From NCBI GenBank assembly GCA_000499405.2, contig HG738137.1, positions 7,812,001 through 7,876,000 on the forward strand: a stretch of DNA of 64,000 bases, in the 5' to 3' direction. How positions within the stretch are numbered: position 1 is the stretch's first letter; each line of letters starts with the position of its first letter. Both the position numbers and the translations under genes were made by a program. The stretch is from Onchocerca volvulus. Its lineage: Eukaryota > Nematoda > Chromadorea > Rhabditida > Onchocercidae. The notes beneath the pieces were generated by a model that made no database searches, was not told the DNA's origin, and saw nothing but the letters and a program-made list of their open reading frames with translations. Of the stretch, positions 1-13,251 are shown piece by piece.

Positions 1-814
1 CTTCCATTTAATTATCTAGATCATATTATCCCGTTTCAAATCGTTTTATTATTTAAATTAATTTTATCTCATTCCATCCTATTTTATTCGTCCAACATTT
101 ATGTTTATCTTGTTTCCATCCTACTTTGTTTTATCATACTTCATAATGTTTCAATTTGAATATTTCATTTCATTTCTTCGAGAGTTTAATTCACAACACG
201 TAAAAGATAACAAAATTATCGCTATTTTAAAAAATTTTTGAAAAGAAAAATTATGCGAAATTTCACCGTCAGACAAATGTGATATTGAACAGTAATTAGT
301 TGTATGATTTTTGATCAGATATGTCTAGAATTGATATCAAAAAATAGTGAAAACTATCTTTATGAAGCCATAATCAATGCAGTGGAAATGCATATTCAGA
401 AATAAATTTTTCCGTAGGCATCGATGAATGCACGCAATATTATTTTTACAAGACTTCAAAAAAAAAACAGAGAAAAATAAATGATCGATCGAACGAAATT
501 CAATTACGTTCGACTGATCATTTCCATAAATGAGCAGTTTTAACTGATTTGATTTAATATAATGATGCAGATCTGTCAAATCTTTCAATTTCTATCAAAA
601 AACTTTATAACGAACGAGAATAAGGTATTGAGATTAAGCTATAAATATATCCCTAAAGAAAAAGATTGAGCTGTTTCTAATTTACAAGAAAAGAAGTATC
701 AGAACAAAGAATCAATCGAATTTCCTACTTTTCAAGGAAAATCTTCAATTTCATTAAAAAATTGTTTAAAAATGAAAGCTATTATGGAAAATTTTATGGC
801 TGAAAAATTTGAAT

Positions 815-1000
815 AATCACTAGTTGGACCGGACCACGGCTTCGTGGTCTATATAAATAAAAATATAAATGTTGTTTGTTCAAAATCTTAAATCTCCGAA
901 AGTTCTTAAATATGCGTTTTATCTATATAAAAACACGCCCTATTCGAATGCAACATTGTGCCAGAGTTATAAATTAATCGCTGAAGAATTTGAAATGTTG
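815..1000 (+). repeat. Solo copy of the terminal segment of the 21.2-25.2 kb element
   Basis: The block from the CACTAGTTGGACCGG region through TGTTCAAAATCTTAAATCTC, CGAAAGTTCTTAAA and CTATTCGAATGCAAC matches the outer ends of the inverted-repeat element at 21199 and 25219 in content and order. It includes a small GGACCACGGCTTCGTGGTC-like inverted motif close to the edge. No coding sequence is associated, so this reads as a solo or truncated non-autonomous copy. Similarity was judged by eye. Confidence 0.6.
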
Positions 1001-4000
1001 TATCAAAAGCCACAACGAACATTTACATTTTTATTTATATCGATAGATGAAGAAAAATGATGAAAGATGCTGAAAATACGTATTTAAAAAAAAGTCGGGA
1101 AATTAAAGAATTCTAAAAAGTGTCATTTTTCAAAACAAAGAAACAAAAAAATTTGGGTTGAACGCAACTATGAATGATTTTGGAATAATCTTAAAATTAT
1201 TTTCGAATTTTTTCTTTAAAAATATGCAAACAAGAAAGAAATTTTCTTTATAAAAACATTCGGAGAAGTAATCAGGTTGAGGGATAAAGGAATGAAGCAG
1301 AAATTAATAACTAAGAATATTTAATTCTTGCACTCAAGTAAATAACAAAAAAAACTCCAGTAAAAAAAATTTTCAAAATAAGGTGGAAAAAATTAGAACA
1401 AGAAATAGGTTCAAAATTTCATCGAGAAAAGTATCGAAAGTTTTCTTTTTCTTCCCTGGATGATATTCTAAAAATTTTAGGATTCACAACAACCTCGGCC
1501 AAAATTAATGATCAAATCTCGACAACCTTCAGGCATTTTTCAATGAGATACTAATGAAATACAATTAAAACTTGTGCTTGACTAGTTTGTTTTTAGCAAA
1601 ATTAATTTGAAAGTATCTGATTAAAAGTTAACATATAAGAATAAAAAATTGCAAATTTGACGAAATTTATGACTCAAAAATGATATATGGAGTGTAACAT
1701 TAATATCAGACGAGAATTCCGTCTAAAATTAAATTTCAGAAATGACAGATGGGAAAGAAAATGTAAGTAAACAAGCAAAGTTTGAAAAATGAAAAGTTCG
1801 TTGTTGTTTTTTTTTTTTCAGAAGTTTCAAAATTTGCTAGAAAAAAGAAGTCGACTATTATATGGAAAGCAAAGATTAGCATTAAAAATAAACGATAAAA
1901 TAAAATTAAGCAATTAGAGTTTCGACTTAAGGGAAAAAACTTTGACATTTTCAGGCGAAAACGTTCATTTCCTTCCGGCAAGCCTTTTCTTTTCTTAACA
2001 TCAACTTAATGTCATTGCTGTCCTCGTTTGGCATGTCTAATCAGCCTTTTCGATCAAATATTTTTCATTTTAAATGTTATTGTTGTCAAATTAGTGCTTA
2101 GCATAGTCTAATAAAATTTCTGGAATTTATTGAAAAAAATAAAGCTCAGAAAAAAGTTAATGATGGAAAAAAAAATAACTAGAATTGCGGAGAAATGGAA
2201 ATGTAAGAAAATCGATGTTTAAATTTCAAGTTTTATAAATGTAACAGCAAAATAAACAATGTGCACTGCTGCTCTGATGCTTACATTATAAATTTATATT
2301 ATCATGAAATTTACCAAATATTTTCAAAGAATTCCTTAAATTCCAAGATATCAAAAATTTTTGATCATTTGCACTTTTTTTTTTTTTTTTTTGCAATTTC
2401 GAAATTGACCGATTGTTTCTTCTGAAATAAATATGAAAATGAATTAGGAACTATGTCCTTTTGCATTTCCCTAATTTCCCTAATTTAGTTCAAATGGGAC
2501 TGGTTTCTGAAGGAATATTTTTAGAATCCTCACTGAAACATTCAGGTGTTTGTTGTTTGCTCACTGACAAATTACAGCTCAGTTATGTAAAAAAAAAAAA
2601 AACATTATGGTGTAATAAATCACAAAGAAATACTTTGAAATGAAAATATTAATCACAGAAAAATTAGGCATATCATGTTGAAACAATTCGAAGGATTCTA
2701 TTTCTTACACTTCCCAATCATCAAACTTCTCCATCATCCTATTTACTTTCGATCTTTCAGAGTTAAGTTAGAATAATTAAAAAATTTTCTAGGATTTATT
2801 GTTTTTTTTTTTTTGCATACAAAATTGGCAGAAAAGAACGAAGATTTGTGAAACCCACTATTTGTAATTACCTACTGTACAAGTGAAAATTAGTGATAAG
2901 ATTCCCTGTTCAGTTTTATTCAGTTAATTAATATTACTTACTAAATAAACAACATTATAGAGATCTTTTTTCGAATTAAGGTCAAGTTTCTCATGTTTCC
3001 AAGGTCAAAAAAACCTGAAAACTAGGAAGGAAACTTTTATTTTAGTTCCAACGAACAATTATGTACAAGAAATATCTGAAATGGTTCAATTCCGATCAAT
3101 ATAGCAAATATGCATAATAGCAATTAATAGATAAATAACAAAATGGATAAAATTTCGTTCAAAATTTGAAATTCTGCAAAATTTGTAAGACGAAGAAATT
3201 TAGAAAACTAAGATTAAAATATTTTTGCAAATTTTCAAGATTAAAATTTAGAAATGCTTTGAAGCAAGAAGTATTGCATAAATAACGAAAATATCCTTGA
3301 TCATTAGTTGATTGGTGCTCTAAATTTGGACGTAAAAATACGATGAAAAATCAATATTTCAAAATTTTTATCTTATCGAATCCGGTAAAACTATAAACAT
3401 TTACTTGAATTCTATGAATATTAGACTATAGGAAGTAAAGTAAATTCCAGGGAACTGATGATTTGAAATGAACGGAAAGAACAGGTACAATTGAAATGAT
3501 CAAGAAAGGTAATTGGAGGACAAATATATTGGGGACATAAAGAGTAAAACACTCCTGTAACATGAAAGATGAATATACTTTTTCTACTCGTTTTTTTTTA
3601 AAACTAATTTTTGTCACCCATTTCTGCTTTACTTTTCTATCTCTTTCTCTCTGTAATCTTGTCTGTAAACTTGTTTTTTTTAATATTTTCATGTTTCGAT
3701 TGAAAAGTGTTAATTATTGAAGTTTAAAATCATGTAATCCGATTAAGTGGTTTGTTACCGGAGAAATATAATGGAAGTGAATTTAGTTAAAAGAGAAACA
3801 ACTCATCATTAATATTATAGAAAGTTTTCAGTATTGAATTCAATCCTCAATTCTTTCTGAGTTTCATTGATTTTTTATCACTTCATGCAAGCTCTCGAAA
3901 TATATATTAATGGCACTGATATTGGCAAAAAATTTTACAAAATATCGTCCATTTTCTCGATTTTTTTTCAATTTTTAAACATTTCTCTTTTTTTTTTTCA

Positions 4001-4735
4001 AACTCACTTTTATCTCATCTCTTTTTTTTTTATAGAAATAAACTTTTGAACAATCCAAATTGAAACTATTCAAGGAAGGCATTAAAAAAAAATTTGAACA
4101 GAGAAGAGAAGTGGAAGGACAAATGGGGAACAAACTTTGATCATGTTTTTGAAAATCAATTTATTTTGATGGCAAATTAATTACATCTGATAAAAAGAAA
4201 TACATTTTTGCCACTTTTGACATAAATTTCATAATGAACATATTTGATTGAACGGAAAGGGACAAATCGAGAAATGAATGTAAAGTAGAGAAACTATGAA
4301 AGTAAACAATAAACAATAATGGGACAGAAATCAATAAATATCATCGAAGCCATAAATAAAATCGTTGAGTTTCTCTTTTATTCATCTAAGCTCAGACGTC
4401 AAGTAAAAAGTTTGCAAAGTTGCAAATAGAAAGGACGACAGGAAAAGTGAAACTAACTGTGACAGTCTGAAATATTGTATATTTAGAGAGGAAAAAAAGT
4501 TTATTTTTCAAAATGAAAGAGAATGTGAAGATGAGCTCGCCTTGCCTCTGCAAGTTCTTCGTTACAATGTGAAAAGAGTTGATTATGATTCAAACAAATG
4601 CCTAAATAAAATTGAATAATTTATAAATTTCTTTTGAAAAGGTCAAATTTCTTGCAAGATTCAATTAAAATAAAATTTTATAATGGATGTGTTACGTTGA
4701 CATAAGCGTAATAACATGTGGAACCTTGAATTTAA

Positions 4736-4764
4736 TCCTAGAATCTAGGATCCTAGAATCTAGG
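4736..4764. repeat. Near-palindromic tandem 15-mer
   Basis: TCCTAGAATCTAGGA occurs twice head to tail. Each copy is almost a perfect palindrome, broken only by the central AA/TT asymmetry. Isolated in intergenic DNA; function unknown. Confidence 0.8.
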
Positions 4765-6781
4765 CTACTTATCCTAAGTTTCAAGTAAATTATGAAAATT
4801 GTATGCAAAAATCAACATAATAAAAAATATCACATTATAAACTGTAAGTCTTTTTTATTTACCTAACCTTTTTTCTAATGAAATTAAAAAAACTAATGAA
4901 GAGAACTTTTATGAGTTACCAAGATTATGCAAATCTCACAAAATTCATGAAATTTTTCGCCATTTTCTTGTTTTAAATTAAAATTTTATAGTCTCCAAGC
5001 GTCTTCTTTTCTCAAAATAATTTTTTTTTTTTTTTTTTTTTCAAAATCCAAGGCACATTCCAAGTCTAAGACTGCAAAAGTTTCAAGAACTTTCGAGAAT
5101 ATTTGGCCAACACTTTTTTATTGAAAAAAATGAAATAAATTAACTCAATAAAAAAAAAGAGAGAAATTGCTTACTATGATTAAAATTATTGGATTTCTAG
5201 CGAATTTGGTTGAGATATAAAATGAAATGATGAATTTCAGACAACAATTCCTTTCTCCTTCCCAAGCAACTTTTCATTATTTTTCCAACTAATTCCATTT
5301 GAAACACATCGAGTTGCATAACATAATACTGGCATCATGTTTTAGTTGCCATTCTTCTATGCCTCTATCGAAGGATAAAAGAAAGAAATAACTCTTCCGA
5401 CAACACATTTCAATACTGTTTTATTTCCAGAACTTTACAGCTAAAAATGGCGACAAATGTAAACATCCAAAGTTTGAAGTTAGCAAGTGTTTGTGCAAAC
5501 TTTAGAATCTAATAATATGGAATGGATAAAAGGACGTGCAAAATGCATAATAATGAGATATTGACGTGCAAATTTGATTAATAAAAGTTTAACTTTTAAC
5601 CGATAAAAAGTTTGACTAAACAAGAGCTCAGAGCTCAAATAAAGCAATTTATCCTTATTCTCATGCTCGTAAAACTTTTCAAATTGACCAATTAAAATTT
5701 AAATTTGAATTTCGTGACCGGAATTGTAATGCATTTTAGAAATTGAAAACAAAACAATTCTTGATATGCCTCTTGCAAAATGATGTTATTAAGCTTGCCA
5801 TTTAATTAAAACACTCATTTGTTGAAAAAAAAAAATGTCTCTGAAAAATCAAAGTAAATGCGAATCTTTCGAAAATAAAACTTTAAAATTTTTTGAAATA
5901 TCGAAGATTTTTACTAATTTTAAAGCTTGCATTTTGAGCCAAAGGAAATTTCTAGACCATGCGATGCTCTGAAAGACATTAATCTAATCTTATCCGTGCC
6001 TCCCGTGGATTTTGATCGCAATTTTAAACGAAGAACAGATGTTCGATAAAATTCGTCCGAACAGAAAATAAATGATATACATATTTTATTACGGGCTTGA
6101 GCTAAAGTATAAACAGAATCATCTTTCTCTTTGCCTTTAATTTTTTTGCGATTTTTAATGCTAAAAAAAAAAAATGGTTTCTTTGAAATTGAAAGATGCA
6201 TTTCAAAATTTTTACTGAATTTTCGATTATAATTGAAAGTCATTCGAATTTTTCCTACATCAAAGAATCCATCTCAAATTCGAAATCCTTTTAAAGTAAA
6301 ATAAAATTTCAGCTCATTGATTAACTTTTTTCTTCTGTTATCACTTAAAACTTCTTCTTAAAGTTATCTGATCAGAAATCAATTCCCAAATAAAGGATTA
6401 TTGTACTGATAATGTATATTAATGATCAGTAATTACTATTTTCCGCTTCTATCAATTGATGTTTCTATTAATTAATGTTTTCTTGCCAAAATCTTTCGAT
6501 TCCGTTTGATTTCTGATTAATAAATTGGAAAAGAAGAAGCATTCCGATGTGTGAAACAACAAAAATGAAAGTTTGTATGAACTTTAAAAGCTCTGAAATG
6601 GAAAGCAACACTAAACCTCTTCCAGTATGATTTTCTATGAGTCATATAAAGTGATTGTGAAAAACTGAATGAATTAATTTATAAATTTTAAAATTTCACA
6701 CATTGGATCGTAAAAAAGGCCATAAAATTTTGCAGCTAAAATGAATTATATGCGTAATCGCGATAATAGCTTTGATATGGA

Positions 6782-6866
6782 CATACACATACATACATTC
6801 ACACACACGCACACACGCACACACACATACACACACACACAGACACACATACACACACACACACAT
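6782..6866. repeat. CA/TG microsatellite
   Basis: About 85 bases of (CA)n interrupted by ACAT, TTC and CGC units. Simple sequence repeat, likely length-polymorphic. Confidence 0.95.
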
Positions 6867-7440
6867 ATTTAAAGAAAATATTTTATAATTTATACGAATT
6901 TAAACTAAGCAGAAAATTGATAAAATATTATATAATTTAATGCACTTTTATTTATTATTTTCTTCTATTTTCTATTGTTAGAGGATTTAATCAATCAATC
7001 GATAATTTATTCTTGGAACTCAAAAATTATTTAAGTATATTTCACGATGTTCACCAGATAATGTAATATAGTAATGAATTGGAACAAATTTGAGTTTATT
7101 AGAATAATGTAAAGTACAGAAACGAACGAAATTTGAGATATTGAAAAAGTTATGAGAATGAACTAAGACGAAAGGAAAGTGTCTGGGAAATGGTATGAAC
7201 TCCAATGAACTAACTTTTCAATGGCATCTATTCGAAATTTTCACCAAACAATTGTGATTTCAACTTTTTCAGAAACAAAGAGGCTAAATAAAAATAGAAA
7301 ATATCACTGATTTTGAAACAGTTGCTTCTCACTGTCAATCATTTTTCAAAATAAAAAAAAATGAAATTCATAAAATATTTTTTAATGTTTCGATCAGAAC
7401 GAAGAATTCTCTTTTTATTGCTAAACATATAAGTGATTGT

Positions 7441-7536
7441 TTATCACTATCACGATCTTACCACGATTGTAATATTATTATTGCTACTCATAGCATTATA
7501 ATCATGGTATGATTGTGATACTGATAATAGTGATAA
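7441..7536. repeat. Imperfect inverted repeat, arms about 45 bp
   Basis: The outer ends TTATCACTAT and ATAGTGATAA are exact reverse complements. Homology continues imperfectly through ACCACGATT and ATCATGGT to a short central loop between TTGCT and AGCA. A compact foldback of this size resembles a small MITE-like remnant, but no family could be assigned. Confidence 0.6.
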
Positions 7537-7886
7537 CAAGGAAGAGAAAATGAAGTACAAGAATGTTTTAGATAGCAACTAAATTAAATTGGTTTCATAA
7601 AAACCATTTCTTAGCCATTTCCTCAGAGAACATAATTCCATTTTCAGGCAAAGAAAATTAACAAAAAAATTTTGCACTATGGGATATAAGTAACAAAGAA
7701 TGTAATCATGATTACGGTATCACAAATTTAATCGTAGTCCTAAAAATCACAATCGTAATTCATTAATTTAATAATTACAATTTTTTGTTTTGTAACCAAA
7801 TTGTTACTGCATTGAGCGTATCTCTTTTTCAAACTTCATAACTTTTGTTTTTGAAGTTTGAGATTCTTAAAGATTAAAATAAACAA

Positions 7887-7928
7887 GTGATCATATGATC
7901 ACCGGTTTTTATGATCACATATGATCAT
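7887..7928. repeat. GATCATATGATC palindrome pair
   Basis: GTGATCATATGATCAC at 7887-7902 is a perfect 16-bp palindrome. A second, nearly palindromic ATGATCACATATGATCAT follows at 7911-7928, so the two can also pair with each other. Confidence 0.75.
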
Positions 7929-10466
7929 CTGTTTATCATATTGCATCTAGTCGTTAATTAATAATAATTATTGATCCCTAATAATTATTTACCACAAGTT
8001 TTTTTTTTTGATATATAAATTAAATTCATGAATTCTATTTTTCACTGAAAACTGAATCTAATAAAGTCCATGACATAGAACGATCTGTCTTCTGTAAGTT
8101 GAATCTTTCATCATTTTGCTTACTTTCTCTCAAATCCTTAATTTTCCATCATTTTTTTTAGATATACAATATCATAAAATGACAAAATCGATTTTTTCTA
8201 AATTTTATGAAATAGTTTGATGTCAAAAATATTTATAGACATCTCTATACACAACCATCACTTAAATATTTCAATGATATCCGCTGGCCATAGGCTATCA
8301 ATTAAAGTTTAGAATAATTGAAAAATGTGAAGTAAAAAAAAAAAAAAAATTAAAATGTCACTTCTTATTTCACCTAATTCTTCTTACGACGTCTTTAATG
8401 ATAACGTACGTGTCTGGTATAGTATGTAAAACAAGAGCGATAATGCTACCGGGATCAATTGGTGGTTTGCAGAGTTCTACTTTTTTGCATATCGCAAGCA
8501 TCCATAATTTATTGCACATAGTTCGGACTTTTCGTGTGATTGTCGTGCGATTATCGAGCGATTCATGATTGTCGCATGATTGTATGGATGATGTTGTGAA
8601 TAATACTTGATAGGCCTAAAATATTATAAATTAGCTGCAAATATGTGAATGCTTTTTGTGGACTACAAATTTCTTTTCATTTTTATTAAAATATAACTCT
8701 CGAGGCACTGAATGCAATGACGAAAAAATTAAGAGAAAACGAAAAGAAAAAGCTTCGAAAATATTCGAAACATATGGTCTCTTTTTTTTTTTTTTTTAAT
8801 TTCCTATTTTGCAAATATTTTTAGCGCTTAAAGAAGGATTAAAAATTTTCAAAGATTAAGATTCAAAAACTGTGTTTCAAAATAAAATAGTATTTATATT
8901 TAGGATCTTGATGATCATGTCAAGAAGTTGAGCAAATTATATATTTTACACTTCCTGTTTTACTTAATGTTTAATCTTTCGAAATTGAATTCACTTTGAA
9001 AAAAATCACCCTCATTTATAAATTGTGGAATTGTTATTTATAAACTAATTATTACAGCATTAAATTGTAAGATTTTTCTTAAACAGTAAATTCGTTCTCA
9101 GAATTTATCAGCAGTGATAGGAAACAATCAAAGTGCTTACTGATGTTCAACTCAATCTTTTTTACCACTTCAATTTCTTTTACAATCAATGATGTGAAAT
9201 ATATGTAATGCTTCCAAATAAATAAATTATATTTCAAAAAATAAAAAATAAATAAAATGAAATGAAATTTATTCAGCATTTTTCAAAATAACGCAAAACT
9301 TTTCCTTTAATTAATCGAGTTGAATAATTAATGCACAATGACTTTTTTTGAACAAAATGTTTGAACTTTACAAAATATTATTCATCAGTTTTTTTACAAT
9401 CAGTTTTTTTTAAGCACAGAAATTGAATAGATTTCAAACGTTATTATTACAGAACTATCGACAATGAAGCAAATTCGACGATTGACGATAAATGTTTAAA
9501 AAATGTCTCGCCATGATAGAAGTTTGGCATATCAAGTAGTGCTTGAAATATGATTATTTCTCGAAGCATAAAAATTTGATACTCAAAAATCGAATACTCG
9601 TGTTAAAAAATCATTGTTACAAAATATTTTTTTACCTTGAACAGCAAGACAATTGCGATTTTTCTGCTTCGAATCGATGAAGAGATTATGGAATCCGGTC
9701 GTGTCTCGAATCTATAATTCGAATATAATTCAAACTTTCTAAATCTAAAAAATTTAGACATCAATTTTTGCAAATGCTAATATAAAACTGAAAGAAAAAG
9801 GACCAATTCTGAAATTTCGCAGTTTTGAAATTTCCTTCGAAAGGTATCTTTCAAAAACAAAATAAAAGATGCAACAACTTTTCCAACATTCAACAATCTT
9901 ACTGCTCTTATGGCTGATTTTAATTCAATAGTGAATCATATGGGCTGAAATCTATGGAAACTTTATCATAATTCATGATCACCTACTTGTTCTATAATTT
10001 TTTTTTACGATGAAGAAAAAGAATAAATTTGTTTCAAATGATTACAAAAAGAAAATATGTTGCGTTTTATTATTTTAAAAAGGAAAAATAAAAAAAAAAA
10101 TAAATGATGTGGCGATTTTATTAATTCGAAAGAAATTTAATATTTTGTTTCCATTTCCGTGTAATAATAATAAATAAATAGAGCTTACACTTATTCGGCA
10201 TATTTCAAATGATTAATCATCCAGAAACGTTAATTAAATATTTTGAAATTATCGAAATGTAATAAAAAATAATGTTTTTGGACATTACTAGACATGTTTC
10301 ATTGTGTGCAATATATAAAAATCAGAAAGAGAAAAAAAAAATTAAAAAATTGCATTAAATTGTGAATTACTTTGATAAATTTGGATGGAATGTAATTTAT
10401 CAAATTGCGAGAGATTCAAAATTCTTCGCATCCATCTATTGTCCAATGTTGAAAATTCATAGAACA

Positions 10467-10521
10467 GATCAAAGAGTTCTAAATTGACCTAAATAGGATA
10501 GATCAAAGAGTTCTAAATTGA
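10467..10521. repeat. Short tandem duplication, period 34
   Basis: The 21-bp string starting GATCAAAGAGTTCTAAATTG is present at 10467 and again at 10501. It is a recent small duplication in non-coding DNA. Confidence 0.85.
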
Positions 10522-10813
10522 TTCATATATGATGAAATTTGCTATATGAATGAAACACATAAAAACGAAATCAAATTCGAATGTTCATTAATGCGAAATG
10601 ATGTTCCGTAAATTTTCATTTAAGGGAAATTTAATTATTGAAGAATGACCTTTGTCATCACTTTCTTCATCAGTTCATACTTTTTCTATAGCATCCTCAA
10701 CTTTATTGAAAATTTATTATCGAAGAAAGAGGAAAAGCGTTTAGTGAAGAAATATGGTGAAGTTAATAAAATATTAGTACTTACTGGCTATTTTTCTGGT
10801 ATGGAATGAATTT

Positions 10814-11398
10814 TTAAAAGGGAGAGAAAAGCTGAAATGAATGAACGATAAAATTGACTGTTAATCGTTATCACTCTCTACTTATCAATCACATATTCTT
10901 GGTAAAAAGAAGTGATTTTGTGATTAAATATTGATAAATTTGTAATTTTACCTTGATATATCGAGATAAATAATTGCATGTTTCAAATATTGCGACAATT
11001 TTGTCGTCATTTGGATCAGAACACTTAAAACTGTCAAGATTTCTTGCATATGCTATAAGTGCCTGCATCGCATCCTCAGCACTTCGTATTTGGATTGAAA
11101 ATGGTTTAAGGATGTATTCTTGAAGCTCGTCACTTTTTGTCTTGCAAAAAAAAGAAAAAGTATGGAAAATTTTCAAATTTTACAAGTGTCACGAGGATTT
11201 ATGCAAATGTCATAAAAAACTATAATATTTATGAATGAATTCGTTGAAGTATTCTTCGAAAATATTTTAAATTTCATTTGTTCTTCGAAATATTTTCATG
11301 TATACCTCATCATATTTGTATTTCAACGCCCTTTCAGTAAAAGCATTTGCAAAATATTCATCATTATCATCTTCAATTGCTACTGATGCATATTCCAT
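10814..11398 (-). CDS. Unrecognised small gene or 3' part of a larger gene
   Basis: I do not recognise the product. Three minus-strand segments join in frame. 11398-11306 opens with ATG and ends at a GTATAC donor. 11140-10952 is 63 codons (charged, helical-looking, containing [18 protein letters not shown]) and ends at GTAAAA. 10831-10814 follows a strong TTTCAG acceptor and closes with a stop. The joined product would be 99 residues. The 11140 exon would use an AAG acceptor, which is weak. Alternatively the first exon is internal, starting at 11382 after GCATCAG, and joins in phase to the candidate exon 12130-12057. The middle exon has balanced, protein-like composition, unlike the F/K-rich noise around it. 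Confidence 0.4.
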
Positions 11399-12056
11399 CA
11401 GAAATTAACAAATTACCAAATTACTAACAATATTGCTGAATAGTTGTTCAAATTAAAAAAAAAAAAGACGGCACTTATCATTACAATCTAAAATCAAAAA
11501 AAAATTTCATTGATTTTTCTTAAATTGATTTTTAATTGCGATTAAATAGGGTAAGTATTGGCCATTTCATTAATCTATTTCCCTTTAAAAAATTTGAAAA
11601 ATATGATATTGAAATAACTCATCGTCCAAATTGATTTCTGACATGAATCACCACATGTATTTATGATAAGCAGTCATTTATTTATCTTAAATCCTTTGAA
11701 ATATACTTTACAGAATGAATCGATCGCTTTTTTAACATTCCATTATGCTAAACTAACGAATTGCTTCAGATGTGATATAAATCTAAAACTTGGAAAAGAT
11801 CGGTTTATTCAACGAAGAATTTTCCCATTAAGCCAAAGAAACTGGTTTCTGATTATGACCAAATCACTGATGATTTAATTAGCAGCTGACTTAAGTAGCA
11901 GAACACTTTAAAGTAATTTGTTTTTCTTCATATCATTATAGCTAAAGCAACCCAAAATCATAAGTCAATTACAATAGGAGAAATCGTAAAACACTGAAAA
12001 TTCATCTCAAAGCAACCTTATTGCTTTTTTAGGCTTAAGCTTTGGCTTAAGCCAAC

Positions 12057-12130
12057 CTGTATCGATTTCATCTGAATCAAGAAGATAAGCAACTTCAATA
12101 CCACCACTCTTTGCTTGCTTTAATATTTGG
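12057..12130 (-). CDS. Candidate upstream exon of the 10.8-11.4 kb gene
   Basis: The minus-strand reading gives about 24 codons including SGGIEVAYLLDSDEIDT, preceded by an ATATCAG acceptor and followed by a GTTGGC donor of moderate quality. Its outgoing phase matches a downstream acceptor at 11382. A read-through version continues past the donor to a stop after a further 18 codons or so. Composition is protein-like; identity unknown. Confidence 0.35.
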
Positions 12131-12447
12131 CTGATATCATTAAAAAAGTAACTCATATTTTATATTTTATATGCAGTAAACTCACTTATTTTTTCGTAAT
12201 TAAAAAAATTAATGCTTTGTACATCTTGATCAGTAAGCTCTGATGGACAAATTCATAAAATTTAAATTCTACAAGTATTTATTATTTTCAGAATACGCAA
12301 CTAGAACTGCATCAAATGATAACAATCATCAGAAAATGAAGTTTCAGAAAATCACCTTCAAAACTGAAGTCATTACTACAACTGATATTATTTCTTTTGA
12401 CCCGATCCAATAATACAAACAATCAGTCAATAATTTATATTATTTAC

Positions 12448-12492
12448 AAGTTTCGGTAAGACCAAAGTCTTATCCATGTTGGCATCCATTTC
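12448..12492 (-). CDS. Candidate 15-codon exon
   Basis: A strong AATTTCAG acceptor precedes 45 bases (EMDANMDKTLVLPKL) that end exactly at a GTAAAT donor, phase 0 to phase 0. It lies between the candidate exons at 13160-13035 and 12130-12057 but does not match the phase of the latter directly, so another exon is needed or the gene is decayed. Confidence 0.3.
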
Positions 12493-13034
12493 CTGAAATT
12501 ATTTCTTAGATCATTCAATTTTGAAATGATATTATATATTGCAAATATTTGAGATGGGAGAATTGTGCAGCGGAAAAGTAATTACTTTAAAACCAATTTT
12601 AAAATTATTTATTTTGAATATATAAAAACTTGTTGCCGTTCTCATAAATTTAATGCAGGAATTCTATAAATTTTCCAAATATTAGTTTTCATGACGATTC
12701 TTGAGAGTATTTTCTAAAATATCCATTTAATTTCCCCAATATATTGACATGAATTTCTTCAATATCTTGACATAGAATCATCATGAAAAAATAAGATTCA
12801 TACTTAATGTATGAATATAATGTGAGGAACTATGCCAACGAATTCAAGGAATAAATTCATAAATTTACAATATCTAAAACAACCAATATTCGGCCTTTCA
12901 CGATATGGCAAATAATGCAACATATTAGGATTTTGTGTCCTCATTACTTAAATCTTATGACAAATCAATAAATCTATGTCTGGGTAAAACTATCTTCTGA
13001 TATTTCGGAAGTTTATTATAAATGACGAATTTAC

Positions 13035-13160
13035 CTCAAATAAGTGGTGGAGTAGTTCTATCGGTTTTGTTCGTTTTACAAACTTGCTATCACATCCGCT
13101 AATTAATTTAAAAAATGTTGGCACGCACAGCAGCACTTTAAATAACGGTAAACTATACAT
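13035..13160 (-). CDS. Candidate first exon with signal-peptide-like start
   Basis: TTTCAG lies one base before an ATG, a typical nematode trans-splice or 5' splice context. The 42-codon reading MYSLPLFKVLLCVPTFFKLI... has a hydrophobic start followed by a hydrophilic segment with a Lys-Arg pair (SKFVKRTKPIELLHHLFE). It ends exactly at a GTAAAT donor in phase 0. This could be the first exon of a small secreted or membrane protein. The next exon is uncertain, and a link to the exons at 12.5-10.8 kb is only inferred from strand and spacing. Confidence 0.35.
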
Positions 13161-13251
13161 TCTGAAATCTAGACCTGTAGGACAATAAATTGTAATATCT
13201 CGAATAAGCAAAAACAAAATCATTTGCTCACAAAGATTGTAATTTTTCAAT

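Larger units (their letters stand above)
1..10813. other. Gene-poor AT-rich intergenic DNA
   Basis: No convincing exon chain was seen on either strand. Open frames here are short, rich in F/K/I/N and lack splice-consistent neighbours. The stretch holds many A and T runs, a CA-rich microsatellite, a few small palindromes and tandem duplications, and a solo repeat terminus near 815-1000, each listed separately. Single isolated exons of long-intron genes could be missed by eye. Confidence 0.6.

Noticed and set aside
5920..6243. 107-codon minus frame
   Set aside because: The longest frame in the first 10 kb, but it contains K/F runs from homopolymers, has no splice-linked neighbour and no recognisable domain.
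12900..12950. Cys-Phe-Arg-Tyr-Cys peptide resembling a cyclic neuropeptide core
   Set aside because: The minus-strand reading is not joined in phase to the upstream signal-peptide-like exon and lacks flanking dibasic sites in frame.
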